A DNA stretch of 35,554 nucleotides from Halomonas sp. (GTDB lineage: Bacteria; Pseudomonadota; Gammaproteobacteria; Pseudomonadales; Halomonadaceae), in the NCBI RefSeq assembly GCF_007692655.1, contig NZ_REBQ01000133.1, forward strand, positions 1 through 35,554, in the 5' to 3' direction. Positions within the stretch are counted from its first letter, which is position 1; each line of letters opens with the position of its first letter. Shown piece by piece: positions 7,928-14,822 of this stretch. Made by a program: the position numbers and the translations under genes. Under the pieces are notes generated by a model, which was not told where the DNA came from, searched no databases, and was given only the letters and a program-made list of their open reading frames with translations.

Positions 7928-8069
7928 GTTCAATTCTTGACGTTTCGGTCAGGAACTCTCTTGCACTGTTGCTATCTTAGTTATTTAATAAAATGTCACT
8001 AAACGACAAATTATTAGCAGTCCTGATGCTGGAAATCATCACGACACCGCAATAGCAAAGTAACAAAAA

Positions 8070-8105
8070 TGTCATAAGGTGCAGTCATGCTGTGCCTTTA
8101 TGACA
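8070..8105 (+). promoter_or_regulatory. Long hairpin immediately upstream of the RBS at 8118
   Basis: TGTCATAAGG (8070-8079) pairs with CC-T-TTATGACA (8095-8105, one bulged T). The stem continues through two G-U pairs and CAG/CTG to a TCATG loop (8085-8089), giving about 15 bp. It ends 13 bp before AGGAGG. It could be an RNA control element or a DNA operator. The rest of 7928-8128 holds only a weak imperfect hairpin near 7927-7957. Confidence 0.5.
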
Positions 8106-8128
8106 GGTGCAAATAATAGGAGGGAACC

Positions 8129-8431
8129 ATGGAACTGAAGGATCTTAAACAGTTTGTCGTCAGTCACGCCAATTTTGAAATTCGTGTGATTACTCATTCG
8201 GGCAGCCGTTTTTATCAAATTGAGTTAGAAGATGTGGAAGGCGAGCGTCATATGCTGATGCAGCGCACCAAGCCAATGCTGTTTCGTTCGCTGGATGATG
8301 TCTACATGGAGCTTAAGCGTGCCGGTATTCATCGTGCATATCTCGTGCAGCACGTCCCTCATGATGAGGTGATTGGTCGCGACGCTCATTACAGCGAACC
8401 TCTGACATCGCGCATGCCGCTTGTCTTTTAA
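8129..8431 (+). CDS. Small DUF6482-like protein, function unknown
   Basis: A 100-aa cytoplasmic protein with no signal peptide or membrane helix. The sequence runs as a short N-terminal helix, a strand pair with SGSRFYQIELED, a RSLDDVYMELKRAGI helix, and a strand YLVQHVPHDEVIG. Its size and pattern resemble the DUF6482 family of pseudomonads and halomonads, which has no known function; the match is from memory and tentative. The ribosome-binding site AGGAGGG is near-perfect, implying high expression, and a long hairpin sits directly upstream. It converges with the DCC-family gene at 8450. Confidence 0.8.
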   Translation: MELKDLKQFVVSHANFEIRVITHSGSRFYQIELEDVEGERHMLMQRTKPMLFRSLDDVYMELKRAGIHRAYLVQHVPHDEVIGRDAHYSEPLTSRMPLVF

Positions 8432-8449
8432 AAAACTAGCGGCCATGCG

Positions 8450-8848
8450 TTAACGTTTTGCTTGGCGCTTTTCCCACCACTGTCCAAGCCGAATTCGGCG
8501 ACGGGCAAAAAAACGGTAGCCGGCGTTCATTAAGGCACGAATCCCGGGTAAGCAAGAGACCCACATCAGCCGCCGGTAGCCCAGCACTGCGTAGAGGGCA
8601 CGGCTGGCATCCATGCCGATATACCACTCCCCCTGACTATCTTGTAGGTGTAACTGGCCCATCATGGCGTTAAATTCCTGCCCATGCGCCTGGGCATTGA
8701 AACCGTTGTCTTGAATATCAACCAGCTTGATATATTCGCGATGGCGATGTTTCTCTAGCCACGCTACTTCCTGCTGGCAAAAGGGGCAATGACCATCATG
8801 AAACAAGGTGACGGGTGGCACGGCGTTTAACGACTTAAAACGGTTCAT
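8450..8848 (-). CDS. DCC-family (DUF393) thiol-disulfide oxidoreductase
   Basis: A 132-aa thioredoxin-fold protein of the DCC/YuxK family. The N-terminal signature VTLFHDGHCPFCQQEVAWL carries the DxxCPxC redox pair after a strand. The middle contains the family's A-shaped segment DASRALYAVLGYRRLMWV, followed by a hydrophobic helix (CLPGIRALMNAGYRFFARRR). Its start overlaps the stop of the photolyase gene by 4 bp (ATGA), so the two are translationally coupled. DCC proteins often neighbour photolyase or cryptochrome genes, but their substrate is not established. The redox pair is Cys-Pro-Phe-Cys. Confidence 0.88.
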   Translation of the reverse strand: MNRFKSLNAVPPVTLFHDGHCPFCQQEVAWLEKHRHREYIKLVDIQDNGFNAQAHGQEFNAMMGQLHLQDSQGEWYIGMDASRALYAVLGYRRLMWVSCLPGIRALMNAGYRFFARRRIRLGQWWEKRQAKR

Positions 8849-10425
8849 TTTGATTCCTTAGCGATATAGCCTTCAGTGTGGCAGCGTTGTCCATAGCTCG
8901 GGGAGGTTTCAAGGCGCGCTAAAAAGTGCTCTGCCTGCTGGCGGATGGCTTCGCGTTTTTCATCCGACATACGTTTTAGCGAACCGTAGATAAGTTTCAT
9001 GCGCGGATTTTTGTTAAGGGTTTCAGCGTTAGCTTCCAGAAAGTGCCAGTAGAGGCTGTTAAACGGACAGGCTTTTGGCCCTGTCACCTGTTTGGGCGAG
9101 TAGCGGCAGTGCTGACAATGATCTGACATCTTGTCGATATATTTACCGGAGGCGCAGTAGGGTTTAGAGCCCATCAGGCCGCCGTCCGCATGCAGCACCA
9201 TCCCCAGCGTATTAGGCAGCTCTACCCACTCGCAGGCATCGGCATAAACGGCCAAGTACCAGTCGCACAAGGCTTCGGGCTTGACGCCGCACAGCAGGGC
9301 AAAGTTGCCCGTGACCATCAGGCGCTGAATATGATGCGCATAGCTATTGTCGATGGTCATCTCGATGGCGCGCTGAAGACAGCGCATATCGGTGTCGGCA
9401 TTCCAATAAAAAGCCGGCAAATCCCGCTGAAAGCCTAGCTGGTTTTCACGCTTGTAAGCTGGCATCTGTGTCCAGTAAAGCCCCCGCACGTATTCGCGCC
9501 AGCCAAGAATCTGGCGAATAAAGCCCTCAGCGGCATTAATCGGCGCGTCGCCGGCTAAATAGCTCAGCTGTGCAGCTTCGCAGACTTCGTGGGGTGACAA
9601 TAAGCCGATGTTAAGCGCTGCAGAGAGCCGGGAGTGATATAGAAAAGGGGATGAGTCGCTGATGGCATCTTGATAGCGGCCAAAGTCAGCAAGCCCGTGC
9701 TCAATAAAGTGGTTTAGGTCCACCAGCGCCTGACGCCGGGTAACCGGTAGGTTGAAGCCTTCTAAGGCGCCCATGTGATCCGGAAAGTGGCGATTGGCAT
9801 CACTCAGCGCTTCTTGAGTCAGTGCATCTTGGCGGTGGGTTGGCAGGGCAGGGAAGTTAAGCGCTGCGTCGATGGGCTTACGGTTATCGTGATCAAAGTT
9901 CCACTTGCCACCTGCGGGCGAATCGCCTTCCATCAGCAGCCCAGTGCGCTTGCGCTGTTCGCGATAGAAGTATTCTAAGCGAAGCTGTTTGCGGCCACTG
10001 GCCCATTGGCTAAAGTCGTCTGGCGTAGTGAAAAATCGATCATCCTCAAGGATCTGCCAGGTAATCATTGGGTTTTGACGGGCTTGCATTGAATTCCATA
10101 GCCGCCACTCTCCGGGGCGGGCCACCCGTATTTCATCGCAGCCATATTGGCCGGCTATACGCTCGGCTTCATCAATAATCGAGTGGGTGTTGTCGGCATC
10201 ATCCATGCGGCTGTAGTGCACCTTAAAGCCCTTGTCACGCAGTGCCTGGGCAAAGTGGCGCATAGCCGCCATGAAAAGCCCAATTTTATGTATATGGTGG
10301 GGTACATAGCGGGCTTCTTCAGCGACTTCGCACATGGCGACGACTGCATTATCAGGCGCATCTCGCAGCGTCGTCAGCGAAAGTGATAGCTGATCACCGA
10401 GCACCAAAAGTAAAGGCTTAGACAT
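8845..10425 (-). CDS. Fe-S bacterial cryptochrome/photolyase ((6-4) photolyase, PhrB/CryB type)
   Basis: A 526-aa flavoprotein of the FeS-BCP branch, whose characterised members repair (6-4) photoproducts and bind FAD, a lumazine antenna and a [4Fe-4S] cluster. The N-terminal antenna domain starts LLLVLGDQLSLSL. The catalytic helical domain contains GFIRQILGWREYVRGLYW, AHHIQRLMVTGNFALL and YADACEWVELPN. Four cysteines at 349, 437, 440 and 453 occupy the positions of the PhrB cluster ligands (350, 438, 441, 454), each offset by exactly one. It is the first gene of a two-gene operon with the DCC protein, divergent from hemH. An inverted repeat at 10438-10467 lies directly upstream. Confidence 0.94.
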   Translation of the reverse strand: MSKPLLLVLGDQLSLSLTTLRDAPDNAVVAMCEVAEEARYVPHHIHKIGLFMAAMRHFAQALRDKGFKVHYSRMDDADNTHSIIDEAERIAGQYGCDEIRVARPGEWRLWNSMQARQNPMITWQILEDDRFFTTPDDFSQWASGRKQLRLEYFYREQRKRTGLLMEGDSPAGGKWNFDHDNRKPIDAALNFPALPTHRQDALTQEALSDANRHFPDHMGALEGFNLPVTRRQALVDLNHFIEHGLADFGRYQDAISDSSPFLYHSRLSAALNIGLLSPHEVCEAAQLSYLAGDAPINAAEGFIRQILGWREYVRGLYWTQMPAYKRENQLGFQRDLPAFYWNADTDMRCLQRAIEMTIDNSYAHHIQRLMVTGNFALLCGVKPEALCDWYLAVYADACEWVELPNTLGMVLHADGGLMGSKPYCASGKYIDKMSDHCQHCRYSPKQVTGPKACPFNSLYWHFLEANAETLNKNPRMKLIYGSLKRMSDEKREAIRQQAEHFLARLETSPSYGQRCHTEGYIAKESK

Positions 10426-10437
10426 GAATTGGCCTGT

Positions 10438-10467
10438 AGTTATACAAATAATACCGATAGTATAACT
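10438..10467. promoter_or_regulatory. Candidate operator: inverted repeat AGTTATAC-N14-GTATAACT
   Basis: A perfect 8-bp inverted repeat (10438-10445 and 10460-10467) with 22-bp centre spacing, about two helical turns, lies 13 bp upstream of the photolyase start in the divergent region shared with hemH. On the photolyase strand TTATAC could also serve as a -10, with TTCGGC 17 bp upstream. The same 8-mer occurs upstream of the second photolyase locus at 24084-24091, which makes a shared regulator plausible. Confidence 0.5.
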
Positions 10468-10520
10468 TTATGCCGCCACTTTGCCGAAAAGTGATAGGAT
10501 TCATTAAAGTGGCTCGCACT

Positions 10521-10631
10521 ATGAATAGCTCGTTTGCTGAGATGCCAAGACCTTGAGACAGCTAGATTTTGAAATAGCTAGCCTTGAGATGACCAACTAT
10601 TGAAATATTTAGATGTTGAGCGACATCGCTA
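10521..10631. repeat. Degenerate 16-bp tandem repeat, seven units, upstream of hemH
   Basis: Units start at 10521, 10537, 10553, 10569, 10584, 10600 and 10616, a 16-bp period with one 15-bp unit: ATGAATAGCTCGTTTG, CTGAGATGCCAAGACC, TTGAGACAGCTAGATT, TTGAAATAGCTAGCC, TTGAGATGACCAACTA, TTGAAATATTTAGATG, TTGAGCGACATCGCTA. The approximate consensus is TTGARATAGCTAGNNN. The array ends 6 bp before the hemH SD, so it is probably partly transcribed. Confidence 0.5.
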
Positions 10632-10650
10632 TTTTCCAGGAGCAAGTGTA

Positions 10651-11730
10651 ATGACCGAGAATGTCGTCAAGGATCAGCCGGGTGCAGGTCGCTTAGCCCA
10701 TGCACCCAGTGATCACCCGCCAGTGGCGCCCGCCAAGGTTGGCGTTGTACTAGCGAACTTGGGAACACCAGATGCCACCGACTATTGGTCAATGCGCCGT
10801 TACTTAAATGAATTTCTTTCAGATAAACGCGTTGTTGATTACGCGGGGTGGAAGTGGCAACCGCTGTTACAGCTGATTATTTTGACCAAGCGGCCGTTCT
10901 CCTCGGGTAAGGCGTACCGGAGTATATGGAATACCGAAAAGGATGAAAGTCCGCTGTTAACCACTACCCGGGCTCAGACAGAAAAAATGACGGCGCGGTT
11001 AAAAGCGCTTTACGGTGACGATGTCGAAGTCGATTTCTGTATGCGCTACGGTAATCCTTCCACTGAAAGCGTATTAACACGCTTAAAAGAGAAAGGCTGT
11101 GAGCGAATCGTCTTCTTTCCCCTTTATCCTCAGTACGGTTCTCCGACAACGGCCACGGCAAATGATCAGGCATTTCGTACCCTGATGAAAATGAAGTGGC
11201 AGCCTTATATACGTACTGTCCCTGCTTACTTCGATCATCCCGCTTACATTCAAGCGCTGGCTAATTCTGTCCAGGAAGCTTACGACGGTTTAGCGTCTCG
11301 TCCTACCAAACTGGTGGCCAGCTATCATGGTGTGCCCGAGCGTTACCTGATGGAGGGTGACCCTTACCACTGCCAATGCCAGAAGACCACACGTCTACTC
11401 CGCGAAAAGCTTGGTTTTAGCAAAGAGGAAGTGGATACCGCCTTCCAGTCACAGTTTGGCCCAGAAAAGTGGGTTGGACCACAAACGGTTAACCATGTGG
11501 CGGAGCTGGCGAAGCAGGGCCATAAACATATCGCGATTATGTCACCTGCCTTCTCCTCAGACTGTGTGGAAACGTTGGAGGAGATAGAAGAGGAGATCCA
11601 CGATAGCTTTATGGAAGCGGGTGGGGAGACATTTAGCTACATACCCTGCTTAAACGATCGCGACGATCACATCGACGCCTTGCTGGCTGTTATCAATAAT
11701 GAGTTACAGGGTTGGCTGCCTAACATTTAG
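10651..11730 (+). CDS. hemH: Ferrochelatase
   Basis: Inserts Fe2+ into protoporphyrin IX, the last step of heme synthesis. The family landmarks are present: VVLANLGTPD at the N-terminus, FFPLYPQYGSPTTATA, the metal-site histidine in LVASYHGVPERYL (about residue 226), and the SDCVETLEEIEEE segment carrying the catalytic glutamate. I choose ATG 10651 (359 aa) because CAGGAG lies 8 bp upstream; a TTG at 10600 opens the same frame but falls inside the repeat array. It diverges from the Fe-S photolyase, and its stop overlaps the convergent mrpG stop by 4 bp. Cysteines occur at DPYHCQC and SDC; whether they bind an Fe-S cluster cannot be told. Confidence 0.95.
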   Translation: MTENVVKDQPGAGRLAHAPSDHPPVAPAKVGVVLANLGTPDATDYWSMRRYLNEFLSDKRVVDYAGWKWQPLLQLIILTKRPFSSGKAYRSIWNTEKDESPLLTTTRAQTEKMTARLKALYGDDVEVDFCMRYGNPSTESVLTRLKEKGCERIVFFPLYPQYGSPTTATANDQAFRTLMKMKWQPYIRTVPAYFDHPAYIQALANSVQEAYDGLASRPTKLVASYHGVPERYLMEGDPYHCQCQKTTRLLREKLGFSKEEVDTAFQSQFGPEKWVGPQTVNHVAELAKQGHKHIAIMSPAFSSDCVETLEEIEEEIHDSFMEAGGETFSYIPCLNDRDDHIDALLAVINNELQGWLPNI

Positions 11731-12170
11731 CGGCCACGGCTTTTGAGTAGCTGCTCTCGGCGGGTCTTCAGCCCGCCGGGTGGCTTCGGGCGAAGTGGGC
11801 GCGCAACACGGCTTTGGCCAACATCTTCATCCATCAGCTCAGGTAGAGAACCGCGTGTCCCAGTAATAAAGCGCAGGTGCATATGTAAACCTGTTTTGGC
11901 CAGCATATGACCGGTAACGGGCGCCGTAATAAATAAGAAAAGTGTGATTAGCAGTTCTTGGACATGGGGTTCGCGTTGACTCACGCTGAAGTAAATCATC
12001 GAAGCAATGAGCACGCATCCAATGCCCAGCGTAGTGCCCTTGGTAGGGCTATGTAGGCGCATAAAAAAATCTTTAAATTGAAGCATGCCTAGCGAACCAA
12101 CGAAGGCAAATAGCCCGCCCAGTACCAACAGTAGCGATACCGCAGCTTCAGCGATCATGTTAAACGTCAT
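11727..12170 (-). CDS. mrpG: Mrp antiporter subunit G (fused-AB, group 2 type operon)
   Basis: Small membrane subunit of the multi-component Na+(K+)/H+ antiporter. The 147-aa protein has three hydrophobic segments and the family pattern VGSLGMLQFKDFFMRLHSPTKG-TLGIGCVL, then FLFITAPVTGHMLAKT. A long basic C-terminal tail (about 45 residues ending RREQLLKSRGR) is longer than in the other MrpG in this window. It lies 27 bp after mrpF with a GGGAG ribosome-binding site and is the last gene of the operon. The stop codon overlaps the end of hemH, so the two genes converge with no spacer. Confidence 0.92.
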   Translation of the reverse strand: MTFNMIAEAAVSLLLVLGGLFAFVGSLGMLQFKDFFMRLHSPTKGTTLGIGCVLIASMIYFSVSQREPHVQELLITLFLFITAPVTGHMLAKTGLHMHLRFITGTRGSLPELMDEDVGQSRVARPLRPKPPGGLKTRREQLLKSRGR

Positions 12171-12197
12171 AGCACGCTCCCTTATTCAATCTTTCTG

Positions 12198-12467
12198 TTA
12201 TTCGATAATGTCGCCGCGTAGCAGATAGCGGCAGATAGCCATCGTACTGATAAAACCTAACAGAGCGATCAGCATCGCGGCTTCAAAATAGGTTTTGGTG
12301 TTGAACCATAATCCAGCAATAACGATTAACGCGATGGCGTTAACGTACATGGTATCCAGCGCTAGAAGGCGGTCAGGAATATCGGGACCAATCACCAGGC
12401 GGTAAACATTCATCGCCAGTGCAAATACAATGAAGGTAAGGCTAATCCACAGAGCCACGGTTAACAT
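12198..12467 (-). CDS. mrpF: Mrp antiporter subunit F
   Basis: An 89-aa protein with three membrane helices, a typical MrpF/PhaF. The signature VIGPDIPDRLLALDTMYVNAIALIVI is followed by the conserved AAMLIALLGFISTMAICRYLLRG. It overlaps mrpE by 7 bp. Subunits E, F and G form the small-subunit part of the antiporter complex next to MrpD. Confidence 0.94.
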   Translation of the reverse strand: MLTVALWISLTFIVFALAMNVYRLVIGPDIPDRLLALDTMYVNAIALIVIAGLWFNTKTYFEAAMLIALLGFISTMAICRYLLRGDIIE

Positions 12468-12958
12468 TCAAAAATCTCCCTTAAGGGCCGCTCATAGCGT
12501 TCGTGTATTTCCTTGATTAGCTTTTGTTCATCCTTCATGTCTAATACATGGATCAGCAGCGACGTTTGATCCAGACGAATATTGGTCGAGACGGTACCCG
12601 GTGTCATGGTGATGGTGTTGGCTAACAGCGTGATGGCTAAACGGTCTTTGACTTGCAGTGGATACTCAACAAAGCCCGGATGAGGCTCGCGTTTAGGGGT
12701 GAGTATTAATAGGCTAACGTGCAGGTTGGCGACGACGATATCGCCCAGGACGCAAAGCAAGAACCTAAACAGCTTCAAAGGATGTTTTACGCGTGGGAAG
12801 GGCAACCAAAATTGTCGAGTGAGCAGGGGGATGCCAATCGCCAGTATCACGCCAAGTAACAGTTGCCCGAGGGTGACGCTGCGCACCATCAATAGCCAGG
12901 TGACCAGTAGAATCAGCGATAGCATCGGCGCGGGGAGAAAACGCAGGATCGGTGTCAT
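12461..12958 (-). CDS. mrpE: Mrp antiporter subunit E
   Basis: A 165-aa membrane subunit of the MnhE/PhaE family. Two hydrophobic N-terminal helices (LILLVTWLLMVRSVTLGQLLLG) precede a cytoplasmic alpha/beta domain. That domain has the conserved TLLANTITMTPGTVS segment followed by LLIHVLDMKDEQKLI. It overlaps mrpD by 4 bp and mrpF by 7 bp, indicating coupled translation within the fused-AB operon. Confidence 0.93.
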   Translation of the reverse strand: MTPILRFLPAPMLSLILLVTWLLMVRSVTLGQLLLGVILAIGIPLLTRQFWLPFPRVKHPLKLFRFLLCVLGDIVVANLHVSLLILTPKREPHPGFVEYPLQVKDRLAITLLANTITMTPGTVSTNIRLDQTSLLIHVLDMKDEQKLIKEIHERYERPLREIFEC

Positions 12959-14481
12959 GGCGCGTCTCCAGTGTTTAAGGTAAGCGCTGTCGTATCAGGG
13001 AATAGCGCATCAATAAATAGCTGCGGAGACGCAAGCTGCGCCGCAGTGGCATGGGTGTAGTCGCTCACCGGTCCGGCCAAAATAACAAGCAGAGGGGCAC
13101 TAATGAAAAGCAGTGCCACGCCTGATAGCTGGAAACGGCTAATCAGAGGCCCGTTGGGAGCCCCTTTGTAGCTCGCCCAGAAAAATACGGACCCTGCCCG
13201 TGACAGTGCAATTAAACTGGCCAGCCCAGCCAGCAGCAGTAGCGGCCATAGCCAAGGTCGTTGCCCCGTTTCAGCAGCCTGCATGAGTAGCAGCTTTCCA
13301 AGAGCCCCGGCGAGTGGGGGCAAGCCGGAAATTGCCACCGCACCGATGATAAACATGCTGCCAATTAGCGTTGGCTGACGTAGCTTACGGGCACGCACTA
13401 AGCGAGTACCTGCTTTGCCACGCTGCATGCCAATCAGCTCGGCGAGTAAAAACAGCGCCCCCGCTATTAACGTAGTGTGTACTAAGTAATAGAGCAGGGC
13501 GCCATTGCCTGCAATATGGCCCATGCCTGCGCCACTCAATAGCGTGCCAACGGATACCAGAACCAGGTAGGCTGCGAGCGTTCGCATATCTCGCGCTGCT
13601 AGCACACCAATGGCCGCAAATAGCAGCGTCGCTAAACCACCCCACCATAGCCATGCGCTGATTAACGAGGCCGCAGGACTATCCGCAAACACCAGCGTTT
13701 GAACACGGAGCAGGGCATAAATACCTACTTTAGTCATGATCGCGAAAAGGGCGGCAACAGGAGCTGGGGCTGAGGCGTAAGTGGCTGGAAGCCAGAAATA
13801 GAGCGGCAAAATGGCCGCCTTGAGACTAAACACAACCACCAACAAGAGCGCCCCCGCGCTTGCTAATGCCGCTTCGTCCCCCTCCATAAGCGCGATGCGC
13901 CGCCCCATATCAGCCATGTTAAGTGTGCCGGTAATGCCATACAGAACACCCAGGGCTATTAAAAAAAGCGCTGACCCCACTAGGTTTAAGACAACGTAAT
14001 GCAGTCCGGCGCCAATGCGTGCCTTGCCGCCGCCATGCATCAGTAACGCATAGGAGGCAAGCAGCATAATTTCAAAAAATACAAACAGATTGAACATATC
14101 GCCGGTTAAAAAAGCGCCGTTCAAGCCCATTAGCTGAAGATGGAAAATGCCGTGAAAATTACTTCCCCGCGCATCGTCCCCGGCACTGGCAAACAAAATG
14201 CAACCCAGTGCTAGCACGGCGGTTAGCGCCACCATGAGCGCTGACAAGCGATCAAGTACTAAGACGATACCGAACGGGGCCTGCCAGTTACCCAACGCGT
14301 AAACACTGATGACATCACCGTGGGCGCGTATTACTAGCAAGCCTGCAAGCATCACCAACAGTGCCGATGAAAAAATGCTTATTTGCCGCTGTAGAGCGCT
14401 TGGCGTCTGACCTGAGAGCAACAGCCCCAGCGCGGTCAGCATAGGTAAAAGGATAGGTAGTACTATCAGGTGTTGGCTCAT
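12955..14481 (-). CDS. mrpD: Mrp antiporter subunit D (NuoN/MrpD-like)
   Basis: A 508-aa polytopic protein related to the NuoL/M/N proton-pumping subunits of complex I. It contains the conserved helix-5 glutamate in LFVFFEIMLLASYALLM, lysine-bearing KAAILPLYFWLPATYASAPAPVAALFAIMTKVG, and the later segment ISGLPPLAGALGKLLLM. These charged membrane residues form the proton path. Start and stop each overlap neighbours: 1 bp with mrpC and 4 bp with mrpE. It is the group 2 counterpart of the MrpD at 21209-22813, from which it is clearly diverged, so the two operons are not a recent duplication. Confidence 0.94.
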   Translation of the reverse strand: MSQHLIVLPILLPMLTALGLLLSGQTPSALQRQISIFSSALLVMLAGLLVIRAHGDVISVYALGNWQAPFGIVLVLDRLSALMVALTAVLALGCILFASAGDDARGSNFHGIFHLQLMGLNGAFLTGDMFNLFVFFEIMLLASYALLMHGGGKARIGAGLHYVVLNLVGSALFLIALGVLYGITGTLNMADMGRRIALMEGDEAALASAGALLLVVVFSLKAAILPLYFWLPATYASAPAPVAALFAIMTKVGIYALLRVQTLVFADSPAASLISAWLWWGGLATLLFAAIGVLAARDMRTLAAYLVLVSVGTLLSGAGMGHIAGNGALLYYLVHTTLIAGALFLLAELIGMQRGKAGTRLVRARKLRQPTLIGSMFIIGAVAISGLPPLAGALGKLLLMQAAETGQRPWLWPLLLLAGLASLIALSRAGSVFFWASYKGAPNGPLISRFQLSGVALLFISAPLLVILAGPVSDYTHATAAQLASPQLFIDALFPDTTALTLNTGDAP

Positions 14482-14822
14482 CAGCGAGTGTCCCCTTCTT
14501 CACCCTGCTTACCATCCACATGATCATTACCCAGCTCCGCTCGAGTGCGGATAGCCAAAATGACAATAAAGGCAGTCATTGCAAAGCCGATCACAATGGC
14601 GGTTAACACAAGGGCTTGGGGTAGAGGGTCGGCGGGGATCGCAGATTCCCCTATCACCGCTGCCGAGTGGGTACGGAGCCCTCCCGTAGAGAAAAGAAAT
14701 AAGTTAACCGAATGAGAAAGAAGCACCAATCCAACAATGATGGAGAATGTGCGGCCACGAAGTAGCAGGTATATACCGCTTGCGCATAGCACCCCGGTCA
14801 CCAATGAAAACAGCAGTTCCAT
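14481..14822 (-). CDS. mrpC: Mrp antiporter subunit C (NuoK-like)
   Basis: A 113-aa NuoK-type subunit with three membrane helices: FSLVTGVLCASGIYLLLRG, FSIIVGLVLLSHSVNLFLF, and the hallmark DPLPQALVLTAIVIGFAMTAFIVIL. A hydrophilic C-terminal tail ends GEEGDTR. It overlaps mrpD and the mrpAB gene by one base each, which implies strict translational coupling within the operon. Confidence 0.94.
   Translation of the reverse strand: MELLFSLVTGVLCASGIYLLLRGRTFSIIVGLVLLSHSVNLFLFSTGGLRTHSAAVIGESAIPADPLPQALVLTAIVIGFAMTAFIVILAIRTRAELGNDHVDGKQGEEGDTR

Noticed and set aside
9190..10386. Plus-strand ORFs over the photolyase gene
   Set aside because: Shadow frames of a gene with clear homology on the minus strand; none has a recognisable domain or RBS.
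10521..10631. CRISPR array
   Set aside because: Units are only 16 bp, degenerate and contiguous, with no spacers and no cas genes nearby.
10600..10650. N-terminal extension of HemH from TTG 10600
   Set aside because: The extension lies in the repeat array and lacks family similarity, while ATG 10651 has a good SD.
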